From UBA6080 sp964607515 (GTDB taxonomy: Bacteria; Fermentibacterota; Fermentibacteria; Fermentibacterales; JCC-6), in contig CAZSKU010000028.1 in assembly GCA_964607515.1 (NCBI GenBank), positions 1 through 33,618 of the forward strand: DNA of 33,618 nucleotides, in the 5' to 3' direction. The notes under the pieces are model-generated. The model did not search any database and was not told the DNA's origin. It saw only the letters and a program-made list of their open reading frames with translations. Positions within the stretch are counted from its first letter, which is position 1; every line of letters starts with the position of its first letter. The position numbers were made by a program, and so were the translations under genes. Positions 16,483 to 24,643 of this stretch are shown piece after piece.

Positions 16483-19400
16483 TCATGGATCCCTCACGAC
16501 GGCCATCACCCCGGTGACGGAGGATCCGCCGGAACTGACAGTGTACACATAAGCACTGGAGGCCACCGGATCCCCGTCGGCATCCAGAAGGTTCCAGAGG
16601 AACTGGTTATAGCCGGCGGTCCCCTGCAGGTTCCGGAATTCCGCCACCCGTCTTCCCGTCACGGAGAACACCGCAATGTCCACGGGCCCCGGGCCCGACT
16701 GGGCCCAGTGGAAGCCCGCGGCATCCGAGGAGGGGTTCGGGTAGACCCACACCCTTTCCAGCACCGGTCCCTGATCCGAAATCACTTCCAGTTCCATTTC
16801 GGACCAGGAGATGTTCATAAGCCCGTCCGCCGCCCGAAGCCTCAGCTGGTGCATCCCCTGGCCCAGCGATGGCAGGGGCACCAGCAGTTCGCCGCTCTTA
16901 TAGGTTCCCTGGTCGAAGAAGAAGTACTCCGATACATCCGAGGGGACCCCGTCCACGTACAGCGCCAGCTGAGCCCCGGGGTAGGGCAGAAGGTTGATGC
17001 CCGAGGAATCCTCCAGGGAGGCGCAGTACCATGCCTCTCCCGAAACCCTGGGCAGGGAAACGCCCCGGTAGCCCTGAATCCAGCCTTCGATCTCCGGCCC
17101 CTCGTTGTCTTCCGACGGGTCACCGGGAACGAGCTCGCCCGGGAACAGGCACGACAGACTGCCGCCTTCCGGACCCGGGGAGAAGAACATCACCCGGGCC
17201 ATCTCACCTGTGGCGGCCGCAAGGGGAACGAAGATCTCCTGGGCGAAGTCGGGGGATGCCTGGACGAAGCCCTGGTGGAATCGGCCGGGAACCGTTAGGT
17301 GAGGAATCGGTTTATTAGTCTGATAAGTGTAGTAGGTGTCGGGTCTCATGGACTCCCAGGCGGTCACCATAACCAGGCCCTCCCGGCCCCGGAGGGTACC
17401 CAGAAGTGTCGCCGCCTCGCCGGTCCGCAGCTGGGGACCGTTATGGGTGATTCCGCTGTCGGGCAGGGCCAGGGCGAGGCTCCCGTCGCCGAAAACCGCA
17501 TAGTACTTGTTCTGACCGGGCCCCTGCTGGATCTTCCCCAGCCAGGTCGCCTCCCCCAGGGACAGGTCGAAGTCCGCCAGAAGAAGAGGGAATATGTTGC
17601 TGAGAAGGACGCTGTTCTGGCTGCCCGTGGTTTTCACCGTGGCTCCCATGGATGCCACCGCTCCGCCGGCGGTGGTCAGGGTGACTTCCCCGGACATGCA
17701 CTTCCTTCCGGGGAACTGGAACATCCCCACGTCGCAGGAGCCGAAGAACGCGTAGGGCAGCCGGTGACCGTTGGCCAGAAGGGCGACGTCCTCCAGATAG
17801 AGCAGCCCTTCGTCGGCTATCTGATCGAAGCTGCCGTGGCCCATGTAGAAAACCACCAGAGCGCCTTCGGACCATGCGTCTATGAAAGACTGCCTCCACT
17901 CGGGCTTCTTGAAGGAATCGTTCCATGTATGGAAAATGCCGTATTGACGGTCCGGAAAGTACCTGTCAGGCACCGTCTTCAGGATGTCCTCGGTCTGGGT
18001 GGTATGGTAGGTCTCACCGTAGGAGACGACACCGTTGCTGACCTTTCTCTCGTCATCGGCCGCGGCGATAACCCGGGTCTGCCATTCGCCGGAGGACTCG
18101 TCGGCGAAGTAGTCCCAATAGCGCTGGGCCAGGAACTGCAGTTCGCTCCTGGTGGATGCGAAAACCCTGGAAACCGAGAACTGGGCCATCGAGGAACCCC
18201 TCACCACGCCGTAGGAGTCGTCGCTGACCCCCTCGTTGCTCGGGGTGAGAACCAGCACATCCATGGGGCAAGGCTGGCTGTAGAGGAAATGCCTGGGATC
18301 GAAGTGCCCTGAGCCCACCAGGACGAGGTCGGTGGGAAGGGGGTTCCAGGTCTCCGCCACCCAGTCCATGAAGGCCCTGACCGCCTGGGGGTCCCGGACG
18401 CCGCCGTTGAATTCGTCCCACAACTCCGGGAGAGACACGAACACCCGGGAACGCCCGTCGGGCCTGTCCAGCAGGGGCATGTCAGGGGCGAACTCCTCCG
18501 GGTACACCACCACCACGTCGGCCCCGGATAGGGTCGCCACGATGCGTCCCGGGGAGGCCGGGGTCACGGAGACCGGCTCCGGCAGGTTGCCCGTGGGGTA
18601 CATGTAAAGAAGCGGCATACGCCAGCCGTAGGGGACCTCCACCTCGAAGGAGGTTCCCCCGGGCAGGTCCAGGGACCGGGCCAGGGTGTCTCCGTTGATC
18701 AGGAAGGCCCGGGCGGGATCCAGGTTCTGGACCCAGTCTATCCGACGCCGCTGCCCCGGGGCGATGTTCCATCCCAGGGGCACCTCCATGGCGGTGCCAG
18801 CGGAGGTAAAGGTCTTTTCCGGGAATATCGAGACCCAGTCCACGAACACCGTAAAGGTATCCGACACCGGCGTGAACCGAAGCCCCAGGGTGTTGCCCGA
18901 TGCTTTGATGCCCGAGACCGGAACGCTGACTACCTGCTGTTCTCCGGTGAGCACGGTATCGCCCTGGATCACACCGTTCAGGATGACCGTGAGACGCCCC
19001 CCGCCGCGGGTGAGGGAGATTCCCGCCCGGATCGTACCCGGGCCGGCGGCACCCGGGGCGTCGAAACTGAGGTTCGCCGTCTGGGGGTGGCTGCCGGAGA
19101 ACCGCGACCAGGACCACAAGTCCCAGACCGAACTCTCCCGGATGTAGTTCTGTTCCAGATGAAATCTGCCGGTGTAGACATCTCCCCCGGAGGGAGCGCC
19201 GGTGAGGGAGCAGTCCGAGGATTCCATGAAGGGGCCTCCGGCTCCCCCCCAGGTGAGCCAGTAGGTGTTCAGGGAATCGTATCTTCCGTTGAAATGGAGG
19301 CCGTCGTATCCCACCGCATCGTCCCACCAGGAAAGACCCCTGCCGAAGAACAGCACCCGGTCGGCGGAATCGAAGGTTCCGTCGCCGCCGTCCTCCACCA

Positions 19401-20172
19401 GGACAGGCACCGGAAGGGCCTGGAAGCGGTCGTCCCACGGGGCTTCCTCATCCATGTTCCTTCCCCGGCCGCAGATCATGCCGAAGGAGGACGAGGGCAT
19501 GCCCAGCGCTTCGGGAATCATCTCCCCGGTGATCTGGAACACTCCGGAGGTGTCAACCTGCACCCGGGCCCAGGGCTTGCCCCAGAACGGGCTGGAACCC
19601 CGGCGGGAGGGAGGTTGAAGGATGCACCCCTCTTCCGTCGAGAAAAACAGCGAGAGGATGCGGCCGGAATGGCCGGGAACCTGCCGCAGACCGGAGTCCC
19701 CCTCACCGGTATCAACCCTCATGGCCCTTGCCGAGTATAGAACGCCGTTCCGGACGATGACCGGATACAGCGCTACGCTTACGTAGCCCGCCCGTCTCCA
19801 GGTTCCGTACTCCACCACCCGGCTCCAGTCGGCCGGCATTTCATCCGTTCGGGCCTCCCGGAAGGTCTCGGTTCCGTCATCGTCGAGGAGGGATGAAGCG
19901 ATCCCCCGGGCCGGTCCGATCTCCCTGACGCCCAATGCCTCGACCCTCACCCGGGGTCTGGAGCCGGGGGCCGCCGGAAGCCTCACGTACCGTACCGGAA
20001 GCAGGACACCGTCCATGATGGAGCAACCCTCCACCTCCAGTCCGGCGTACTCGCCGTAGGAGGCGCTCACCGGGTCGGAGAACTCCAGGAGAAGTCCGTC
20101 GCCGGGGAACAGGGAGGAGTACGAACCCGTTGCTGCTGCTGCGATCACAGAAACGGCCAGAAGTGAGATCAC
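16483..20172 (-). CDS. porU: PorU-like C25 (gingipain-type) peptidase / sortase with C-terminal domain
   Basis: A 1229-aa secreted protein. It starts at GTG 20172 with AAGGGA upstream and the leader MISLLAVSVIAAAATG. The N-terminal half is beta-rich and contains the PorU pattern of a TSGVFQITGEMIPE segment, then ADRVLFFGRGLSWW. The C25 domain follows: SDDSYGVVRGSS, then the catalytic His in VVFYMGHGSFDQ (H779) and catalytic Cys in FFGSCDVGMFQFP (C813). Their 34-residue spacing is close to that of the His/Cys dyad in Porphyromonas PorU. The C-terminus is a Por-type domain (WVYPNPSSDAAG, IAVFSVTGRRVAEF, ending VMAVVRDP), which PorU itself also carries. PorU removes CTDs and links cargo to surface lipopolysaccharide. 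It is the first gene of the eight-gene envelope operon. A surface C25 protease without sortase function is the alternative; the adjacent PorV-like gene argues against it. Confidence 0.85.
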   Translation of the reverse strand: MISLLAVSVIAAAATGSYSSLFPGDGLLLEFSDPVSASYGEYAGLEVEGCSIMDGVLLPVRYVRLPAAPGSRPRVRVEALGVREIGPARGIASSLLDDDGTETFREARTDEMPADWSRVVEYGTWRRAGYVSVALYPVIVRNGVLYSARAMRVDTGEGDSGLRQVPGHSGRILSLFFSTEEGCILQPPSRRGSSPFWGKPWARVQVDTSGVFQITGEMIPEALGMPSSSFGMICGRGRNMDEEAPWDDRFQALPVPVLVEDGGDGTFDSADRVLFFGRGLSWWDDAVGYDGLHFNGRYDSLNTYWLTWGGAGGPFMESSDCSLTGAPSGGDVYTGRFHLEQNYIRESSVWDLWSWSRFSGSHPQTANLSFDAPGAAGPGTIRAGISLTRGGGRLTVILNGVIQGDTVLTGEQQVVSVPVSGIKASGNTLGLRFTPVSDTFTVFVDWVSIFPEKTFTSAGTAMEVPLGWNIAPGQRRRIDWVQNLDPARAFLINGDTLARSLDLPGGTSFEVEVPYGWRMPLLYMYPTGNLPEPVSVTPASPGRIVATLSGADVVVVYPEEFAPDMPLLDRPDGRSRVFVSLPELWDEFNGGVRDPQAVRAFMDWVAETWNPLPTDLVLVGSGHFDPRHFLYSQPCPMDVLVLTPSNEGVSDDSYGVVRGSSMAQFSVSRVFASTRSELQFLAQRYWDYFADESSGEWQTRVIAAADDERKVSNGVVSYGETYHTTQTEDILKTVPDRYFPDRQYGIFHTWNDSFKKPEWRQSFIDAWSEGALVVFYMGHGSFDQIADEGLLYLEDVALLANGHRLPYAFFGSCDVGMFQFPGRKCMSGEVTLTTAGGAVASMGATVKTTGSQNSVLLSNIFPLLLADFDLSLGEATWLGKIQQGPGQNKYYAVFGDGSLALALPDSGITHNGPQLRTGEAATLLGTLRGREGLVMVTAWESMRPDTYYTYQTNKPIPHLTVPGRFHQGFVQASPDFAQEIFVPLAAATGEMARVMFFSPGPEGGSLSCLFPGELVPGDPSEDNEGPEIEGWIQGYRGVSLPRVSGEAWYCASLEDSSGINLLPYPGAQLALYVDGVPSDVSEYFFFDQGTYKSGELLVPLPSLGQGMHQLRLRAADGLMNISWSEMELEVISDQGPVLERVWVYPNPSSDAAGFHWAQSGPGPVDIAVFSVTGRRVAEFRNLQGTAGYNQFLWNLLDADGDPVASSAYVYTVSSGGSSVTGVMAVVRDP

Positions 20173-20320
20173 GAAGGTTCCCTTCCAGAAGAGCGGCCAT
20201 CAGGCCGTAATGCTCTGAATAACATTCTAATCTACCTTCGAAACCCTTCGATGGAAAGCTGTATTCTGTAGATTCGGGAAGGGCCAGGAGTTCCAGGGGG
20301 CCGGGTTCGGCAGGGTGCTT
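20173..20320 (-). promoter_or_regulatory. Upstream region of the porU-led operon
   Basis: A 148-bp gap between divIVA and porU, AT-richer than its surroundings. On the minus strand there is a weak promoter candidate, TTTCCA then 17 bp then TAGATT (about 20236-20264), with a repeated TTCGAA/ATCGAA element in the spacer. A small hairpin CGGCC-TGAT-GGCCG sits in the presumed leader, and the ribosome site is GGAAGGGAA before GTG 20172. No clear terminator for divIVA is seen, so read-through is possible. Confidence 0.35.
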
Positions 20321-20854
20321 TCAGAGATCCGACAACTCCAGGATGGGGCCTTCCTCGGGATCCTCTCCTGGAAGCCTTTCCCCGTCCGGAATGAGCTCGG
20401 CCTTTATCCTGTTCTCCTCCATCAGGATGACGCCCTTCTGGCTCTCCATGAACTCCCTCATTCTGGCCAGCAGCGCCAGCCGGCGGTCCTGGAGTTCCCG
20501 GATGGTCTCTGTGAGCACCTGCACCCGGCGGTGGGCCTGGTTGAGCATGGACTCGCTCTTGACCTGAGCGTCACGGATTATCAGTTCCGCCTCCCGGCGG
20601 GCGTCCTCCCGGGCCGTGGCGGCGCTCTTCTGCTGGGCCACCAGAACTTCCCGTACGGCCCCCTCCATCCTGTCGAAATCGCTGGCCCGGGCCCTAAGCA
20701 GTTCCAGCTCCCGGGACGAAGCCTCCCTGGTCTCCACCGCCTCCTCCCAGGCGTCCGCCAGCATCTCCAGAAACGCGTCCACCTCCCCGGCATCGTACCC
20801 CCTCAGGGCCTTCTTGAACCTCTGCCTTCTGATGTCCAGAGGAGTGATCTTCAT
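20321..20854 (-). CDS. divIVA: DivIVA-domain protein
   Basis: A 177-aa cytosolic coiled-coil protein. The N-terminus MKITPLDIRRQRFKKALRGYDAGEVDAFLE-type sequence is the DivIVA membrane-curvature domain; the diagnostic pieces are ITPLDIR, the F-x-x-x-x-x-GYD turn at 13-21 and VDAFLE at 25-30. A long heptad-rich helix (residues ~35-150) follows with many Glu/Arg/Ala, then an acidic tail. DivIVA-type proteins localise to cell poles or division sites and recruit other factors. It lies 28 bp after yggS on the same strand, a gene pairing also known from division clusters. Its exact role in this organism is not known. Confidence 0.85.
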   Translation of the reverse strand: MKITPLDIRRQRFKKALRGYDAGEVDAFLEMLADAWEEAVETREASSRELELLRARASDFDRMEGAVREVLVAQQKSAATAREDARREAELIIRDAQVKSESMLNQAHRRVQVLTETIRELQDRRLALLARMREFMESQKGVILMEENRIKAELIPDGERLPGEDPEEGPILELSDL

Positions 20855-20882
20855 GGGGCAGTCTCCCTTCGTTTGCCCGGGA

Positions 20883-21563
20883 TCATCGTCGCCCCCCCAG
20901 GAGGATCCGGCCCAGCCTGACCATGGTGGAACCCTCCCGGACGGCGTACAGGTAATCGTCGCTCATGCCCATGGAAAGAGTGCCCAGGGGAAGCCCCAGG
21001 GACTCCCTCAGCCCGTCCCGCACTTCCCGGAGCAGCGCGAAGGCCTTCCGGGAATCCCTCTCCGCCACGGAGAGAGGGCCCACCGTCATGAGCCCCTCCA
21101 CACGAAGGCCCGACCGGGCCATCATGCCCAGGGCTTCCGACAACACACCGGGGTCCGGCGGAAAACCCTTCTTGCCGGGTTCCCCCGAGGTGTTAACCTC
21201 CACCAGCAACGGATTCGTGGCCTTTCTCCGGATCATCTCCAGGGCGATCTCGGCCCGGTCCACCGAATCTATCCACAGGAAGTCCCTCAAAGCCTGTCTG
21301 ACCTCCCGGGTGTGGACCGGGCCGATCAGATGGAATTCGGCGAAGTCCGCCCCCAGCTCCCTGATCTTCCGGCCGCCCTCGGTGACCCTGTTTTCTCCGA
21401 TCACCCGGATTCCCGCCTCCACCGCGGCCCTGACGGTCTCCACGGGATGGGTCTTGGTGACCGCCATGATACCCACCTCTCCGGAGGACCGGCCTGAGGC
21501 TTCGCATGCCTTCCAAATCCGCTCCCGGACTTCGGTCAGGTTTTTCCCGATGCTCTCCGGCAA
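20883..21563 (-). CDS. yggS: YggS-family PLP-binding protein (pyridoxal phosphate homeostasis)
   Basis: A 226-aa single-domain alanine-racemase-like TIM barrel. The PLP lysine is in AVTKTHP (K37), and the phosphate-binding end is SMGMSDDYLYAVREGSTMVRLGRILLG, both standard for the family. The segment normally reading HFIGxLQxNK is here HLIGPVHTREVRQ, a divergent version that loses the usual Gln and Asn-Lys. The TTG at 21563 follows GGGGGAGG, a strong ribosome site. YggS proteins bind PLP and influence vitamin B6 and amino-acid balance and have no known enzymatic reaction. It is upstream of divIVA and probably co-transcribed. Confidence 0.9.
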   Translation of the reverse strand: MPESIGKNLTEVRERIWKACEASGRSSGEVGIMAVTKTHPVETVRAAVEAGIRVIGENRVTEGGRKIRELGADFAEFHLIGPVHTREVRQALRDFLWIDSVDRAEIALEMIRRKATNPLLVEVNTSGEPGKKGFPPDPGVLSEALGMMARSGLRVEGLMTVGPLSVAERDSRKAFALLREVRDGLRESLGLPLGTLSMGMSDDYLYAVREGSTMVRLGRILLGGRR

Positions 21564-21636
21564 GTGCCTCCCCCGCTCCTACTGGCGCCCCGGAAGGCGG
21601 CCCGATTTAGGGGAACTGAACCCCCCCCTTTGACGC

Positions 21637-21677
21637 TATAATACATAAAACCTCGGAAACGAACCCGACGAACCCGA
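21637..21677. promoter_or_regulatory. Divergent promoter region yggS / M6 protease with tandem 9-bp repeat
   Basis: A perfect TATAAT (21637-21642) on the plus strand overlaps TATTAT (21643-21638) on the minus strand, in the AT-rich centre of a 125-bp divergent intergenic gap. No good -35 could be placed on either strand at 16-18 bp. In the plus-strand leader CGAACCCGA occurs twice in tandem (21660-21668 and 21669-21677), just before the ribosome site AAAGGA. Confidence 0.45.
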
Positions 21678-21688
21678 AAGGATATCCC

Positions 21689-23287
21689 ATGAGACTTCGG
21701 CTTTTCCCGGTTTTCGCCGTGCTTTCCGCCGCCATCGCGGTGCCGCCCCCTCCGGGGCTGTTCGACGTCCCCTCTTCGGAACACCTGGAATGGCTCCAGT
21801 CCAGCGCCGATGCCCGGGCCAGGGGTGTGGACTCCCCAAGCCCCACCGTGGACCCGCTCCGACCCCTGGCAGGCTCCCTGAACCGGGAGGAAATGAAGGT
21901 CCTCATACTGCTGGTGGACTTCGACGACAACATTGCCCAGACGGAACCCGCCTACTTCGACAGCATGGGATTCGCCTCGGACACCTTCTCCCTGCACAGC
22001 TACTACTACGACGTCTCATTCGGACAGATAGACATCATCACAGTGGACTGGCCCGGCGCCACCGGCTGGCAGAGGGCCCCGGAGGACTACTCCTGGTACG
22101 TCAACGGTAACTACGGTTGGGGCTCGTACCCCCAGAACAGCCAGGGGCTGGTGGAGGACGTGTGCAACCTGGTGGACGGAGTCGTGGATTTCGCCCAGTA
22201 CGACAACGACGGCGACGGCTACGTTGACGGGGTTAACCTGATGTACGCCGGCCAGTTCGATGGTTCTCCCTCCATGATATGGCCCCACTCGTGGTCACTG
22301 CCGTCACCCCTGGAGCTGGACGGGGTGAAGGTCTACACCTTCAGCGTCCAGAACGAGTACGATGACGAGCCCGGCGACAAGTCAGCCGCAGTGTTCTGCC
22401 ACGAGTTCGGCCATGTCCTGGGACTGCCGGACCTCTACGACTACGACTACGATTCCAACGGAGTCGGGGCTTGGTGCCTAATGAGCTTCGGGGTCTACAA
22501 CGGGGGCGGATGGAGCCCCGCGGAGCTGTCCCCCTGGTGCCGGTACAAGCTGGGGGTCACGGAGCTGACGAACGTCACCGAGGCTGGAGTCTACGAGGTG
22601 CCCGCCATTGAAACCTCCAACGTTGCATACCGGCTCTACACCGATGGCCAGGGGGGTGCCAGGTTCTTCGTCCTTGAGAACCGCCGCCCGATAGGATGGG
22701 ACCAGGCCCTGCCGGGCCACGGCCTGATGATCTGGCACGTGGACGAGACAATGCCCAACAACGACAACCAGTGGTGGCCGGGTTGCGGGTGGAGCGCCCA
22801 CTACAAGGTGGCCGTCGAACAGGCGGACGGTCTCTACCAGCTGGAGCACAACCAGGGAAGCAACAACGGCGACCCCTGGCCCGGCTCATCGGGGAACCAG
22901 TACTTCAACTACTGGAGCGTTCCCGACAGCAGGGACTACTACGGGAACGACACCCAGGTCTGCGTTGGGCCTATACCATCCTCCGCGGACACCGTGGAGG
23001 TGTTCATGTCAGTGAGTTTCACCGGTACGGAAGGCACTCCTCCTCCCGGCGGACCTTCCCTGGCATGGGCCGGCGGGTCGTTCCTGGCGGACCATTGCGG
23101 CGGTCAGGCCTCCCTGACGGTGTTCGACATGGCGGGCAGGCCCGTGGCCTTCCCGGTAAGGGGTGAGCTGGCCGCCGGGGAGCATGTTCTTTCGTGGAAC
23201 ACCGGGGGAGTTCCCGCCGGTGTGTACCTGGCGGTATTCGAGAATTCCATGGGAAGGGCGACCGCCCGGGCCCTGCTGCTGAGGTAG
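21689..23287 (+). CDS. Secreted M6-family metalloprotease (intact HExxH) with C-terminal sorting-like domain
   Basis: A 532-aa protein with signal peptide MRLRLFPVFAVLSAAIAVPPPP and ribosome site AAAGGA 8 bp before the ATG. The M6 core contains VLILLVDFDDNIAQ, the calcium-loop-like DNDGDGYVDGVN, and the zinc motif HEFGHVLGLPDLYD with H238, E239 and H242 all present. VLENRRPIGWD and GLMIWHVDETMPNN follow, the same pattern as in the inactive homologue of the envelope operon. The last ~80 residues form a Por-like beta domain (SLTVFDMAGRPVAF, GVYLAVFENSMGRA, ending RALLLR), though the usual YPNP motif at its start is absent. It is transcribed alone, divergent from yggS and convergent with rnhB. 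Likely role: extracellular or surface protein degradation for a peptide-fermenting lifestyle. Confidence 0.87.
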   Translation: MRLRLFPVFAVLSAAIAVPPPPGLFDVPSSEHLEWLQSSADARARGVDSPSPTVDPLRPLAGSLNREEMKVLILLVDFDDNIAQTEPAYFDSMGFASDTFSLHSYYYDVSFGQIDIITVDWPGATGWQRAPEDYSWYVNGNYGWGSYPQNSQGLVEDVCNLVDGVVDFAQYDNDGDGYVDGVNLMYAGQFDGSPSMIWPHSWSLPSPLELDGVKVYTFSVQNEYDDEPGDKSAAVFCHEFGHVLGLPDLYDYDYDSNGVGAWCLMSFGVYNGGGWSPAELSPWCRYKLGVTELTNVTEAGVYEVPAIETSNVAYRLYTDGQGGARFFVLENRRPIGWDQALPGHGLMIWHVDETMPNNDNQWWPGCGWSAHYKVAVEQADGLYQLEHNQGSNNGDPWPGSSGNQYFNYWSVPDSRDYYGNDTQVCVGPIPSSADTVEVFMSVSFTGTEGTPPPGGPSLAWAGGSFLADHCGGQASLTVFDMAGRPVAFPVRGELAAGEHVLSWNTGGVPAGVYLAVFENSMGRATARALLLR

Positions 23288-23308
23288 AGGGAGGCCCGGC
23301 GGGACAGC

Positions 23309-24280
23309 TCAGGACTGGAAGGCGTTCTCGAAGACCTCCGCCCGGAAGCCGCCGGGGTAACCGATTACCAGGATCACGTCGAACCGGCAGTCGCCGCGGA
23401 ATCCCGAAACCGACAGCCACTCCGAGGCCGCGGCGGCGATGCGCCTTCTCCGGAGGGAGTCCACTTTGGCCAGAGCAAGGTGTTCCACCCCCTCCAGGGC
23501 GTGTTTAACCTCTACAAAGGCGGTTATGTTGTCCCTTTCCGCCACTATGTCCACCTCGCCGTGCCTCGTGCGCCAGTTCCTCTGCCGGATTCTCCATCCG
23601 GCTCCCGACAGCCACTCCGCGGCGAAGTCCTCCGCCAGGCGGCCTGCGTTGGGGGGAAGGTCACGGAACAGCCCGTCTCGGAATTCGTTCTTCATGGGGG
23701 CGAAGGATCTTCGGTGGATAGGACAGGGCCCGTACCTGCGGATGGCTTCCAGGTGGGCCCCCGAACCGTACCCCTTGTGCCGGGCGAAGCCGTACTGGGG
23801 GAAGGCGCGGTCCAGCTCCAGCATCATGTCGTCCCGGGTCACCTTGGCCAGTATCCCCGCGGCGGCCACCGATGCGCTGGTGGAGTCACCCCTCACCAGA
23901 AAACGGCAGGGGTAAGGAAGGCCAGGGACCGGATTCCCGTCCACGAGGAAAGAAAGCCCCGGGGAAGCCACCGGTTCCATGGCCCTGCGAAAGGCGGCCC
24001 TCACCGCCTCGGCCATCCCCAGAACATCTATTTCGTGGGCGGTGACCGTGCCGGTGCCCACCGCCAGAGCGCCTTCACGAATCCGGGGGGCCAGTTTCCG
24101 GCGCTTGCTGTCGGAGATGGTCTTGCTGTCCTTGATGCCGGTCAGGCGGAAATCCCCGGGAAAAACCACCGCGCAAGCCACAAGGGGCCCCGCCAGGGGA
24201 CCCCTTCCGGCTTCGTCCACCCCTGCGAAGGGGCCGAACTCGTCCCTGAGCCTGGAATCGTGAAGGAAGAGGCCCTCCAC
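23309..24280 (-). CDS. rnhB: RNase HII fused to YraN-type nuclease domain
   Basis: A 323-aa fusion. Residues 1-205 are ribonuclease HII, which removes RNA from DNA hybrids and single ribonucleotides: GVDEAGRGPLAGP with D22/E23, KDSKTISDSKR, LVDGNPVPG with D114, and GDSTSASVAAAGILAKVTRD with D132. Residues ~211-323 are a complete YraN (UPF0102) restriction-fold domain: AGRLAEDFAAEWL, then GEVDIVAERD (D244) and AFVEVKHA (E257, K259). The two are usually separate neighbouring genes, so this is a natural in-frame fusion with no frameshift in the linker (APMKNEFRDGLFRDLPPN). The GTG start lies 4 bp after the rplS stop. It is the last gene of the ffh-trmD operon. Confidence 0.92.
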   Translation of the reverse strand: MEGLFLHDSRLRDEFGPFAGVDEAGRGPLAGPLVACAVVFPGDFRLTGIKDSKTISDSKRRKLAPRIREGALAVGTGTVTAHEIDVLGMAEAVRAAFRRAMEPVASPGLSFLVDGNPVPGLPYPCRFLVRGDSTSASVAAAGILAKVTRDDMMLELDRAFPQYGFARHKGYGSGAHLEAIRRYGPCPIHRRSFAPMKNEFRDGLFRDLPPNAGRLAEDFAAEWLSGAGWRIRQRNWRTRHGEVDIVAERDNITAFVEVKHALEGVEHLALAKVDSLRRRRIAAAASEWLSVSGFRGDCRFDVILVIGYPGGFRAEVFENAFQS

Positions 24281-24284
24281 GGGA

Positions 24285-24641
24285 TCAGGCCTGGTAACTG
24301 CGCTTCTCCTTGATCCTCGAGGCCTTTCCCGTCTTCTCCCTCAGGTAGAAAAGCTTCGCTCTCCGCACCTTGCCGGCCCTGACGACCTCGAGGCTGTCTA
24401 TCTTTGGCGAGTGGAGCGGGAAGACCCGTTCGACACCCACTCCCCCGGAAATTTTCCTGACAACGAAGGTCTCTCCGGTGCCGCTTCCCCGGCGGGCTAT
24501 GACAACGCCCTGGAAGACCTGGATCCTTACCTTGTCGCCTTCCTTCACCTGGAAGTTCACCTTCACCGTGTCGCCGGGACGGAAATCCGGCAGGTCGGTC
24601 TTCAACCGGGAGCTTTCGACGCCCCTGATGAGCTGATCCAT
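24285..24641 (-). CDS. rplS: 50S ribosomal protein L19
   Basis: A 118-aa protein of normal length. FRPGDTVKVNFQVKEGDKVRIQVFQG-type N-terminal sequence, the conserved segments VVIARRGSG, ETFVVRKISGGVGVERVFPL and KVRRAKLFYLREK all match bacterial L19, which sits at the 30S-50S interface. It lies 2 bp after the trmD stop and just before rnhB, the order found in many bacteria. Confidence 0.97.
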   Translation of the reverse strand: MDQLIRGVESSRLKTDLPDFRPGDTVKVNFQVKEGDKVRIQVFQGVVIARRGSGTGETFVVRKISGGVGVERVFPLHSPKIDSLEVVRAGKVRRAKLFYLREKTGKASRIKEKRSYQA

Positions 24642-24643
24642 TT

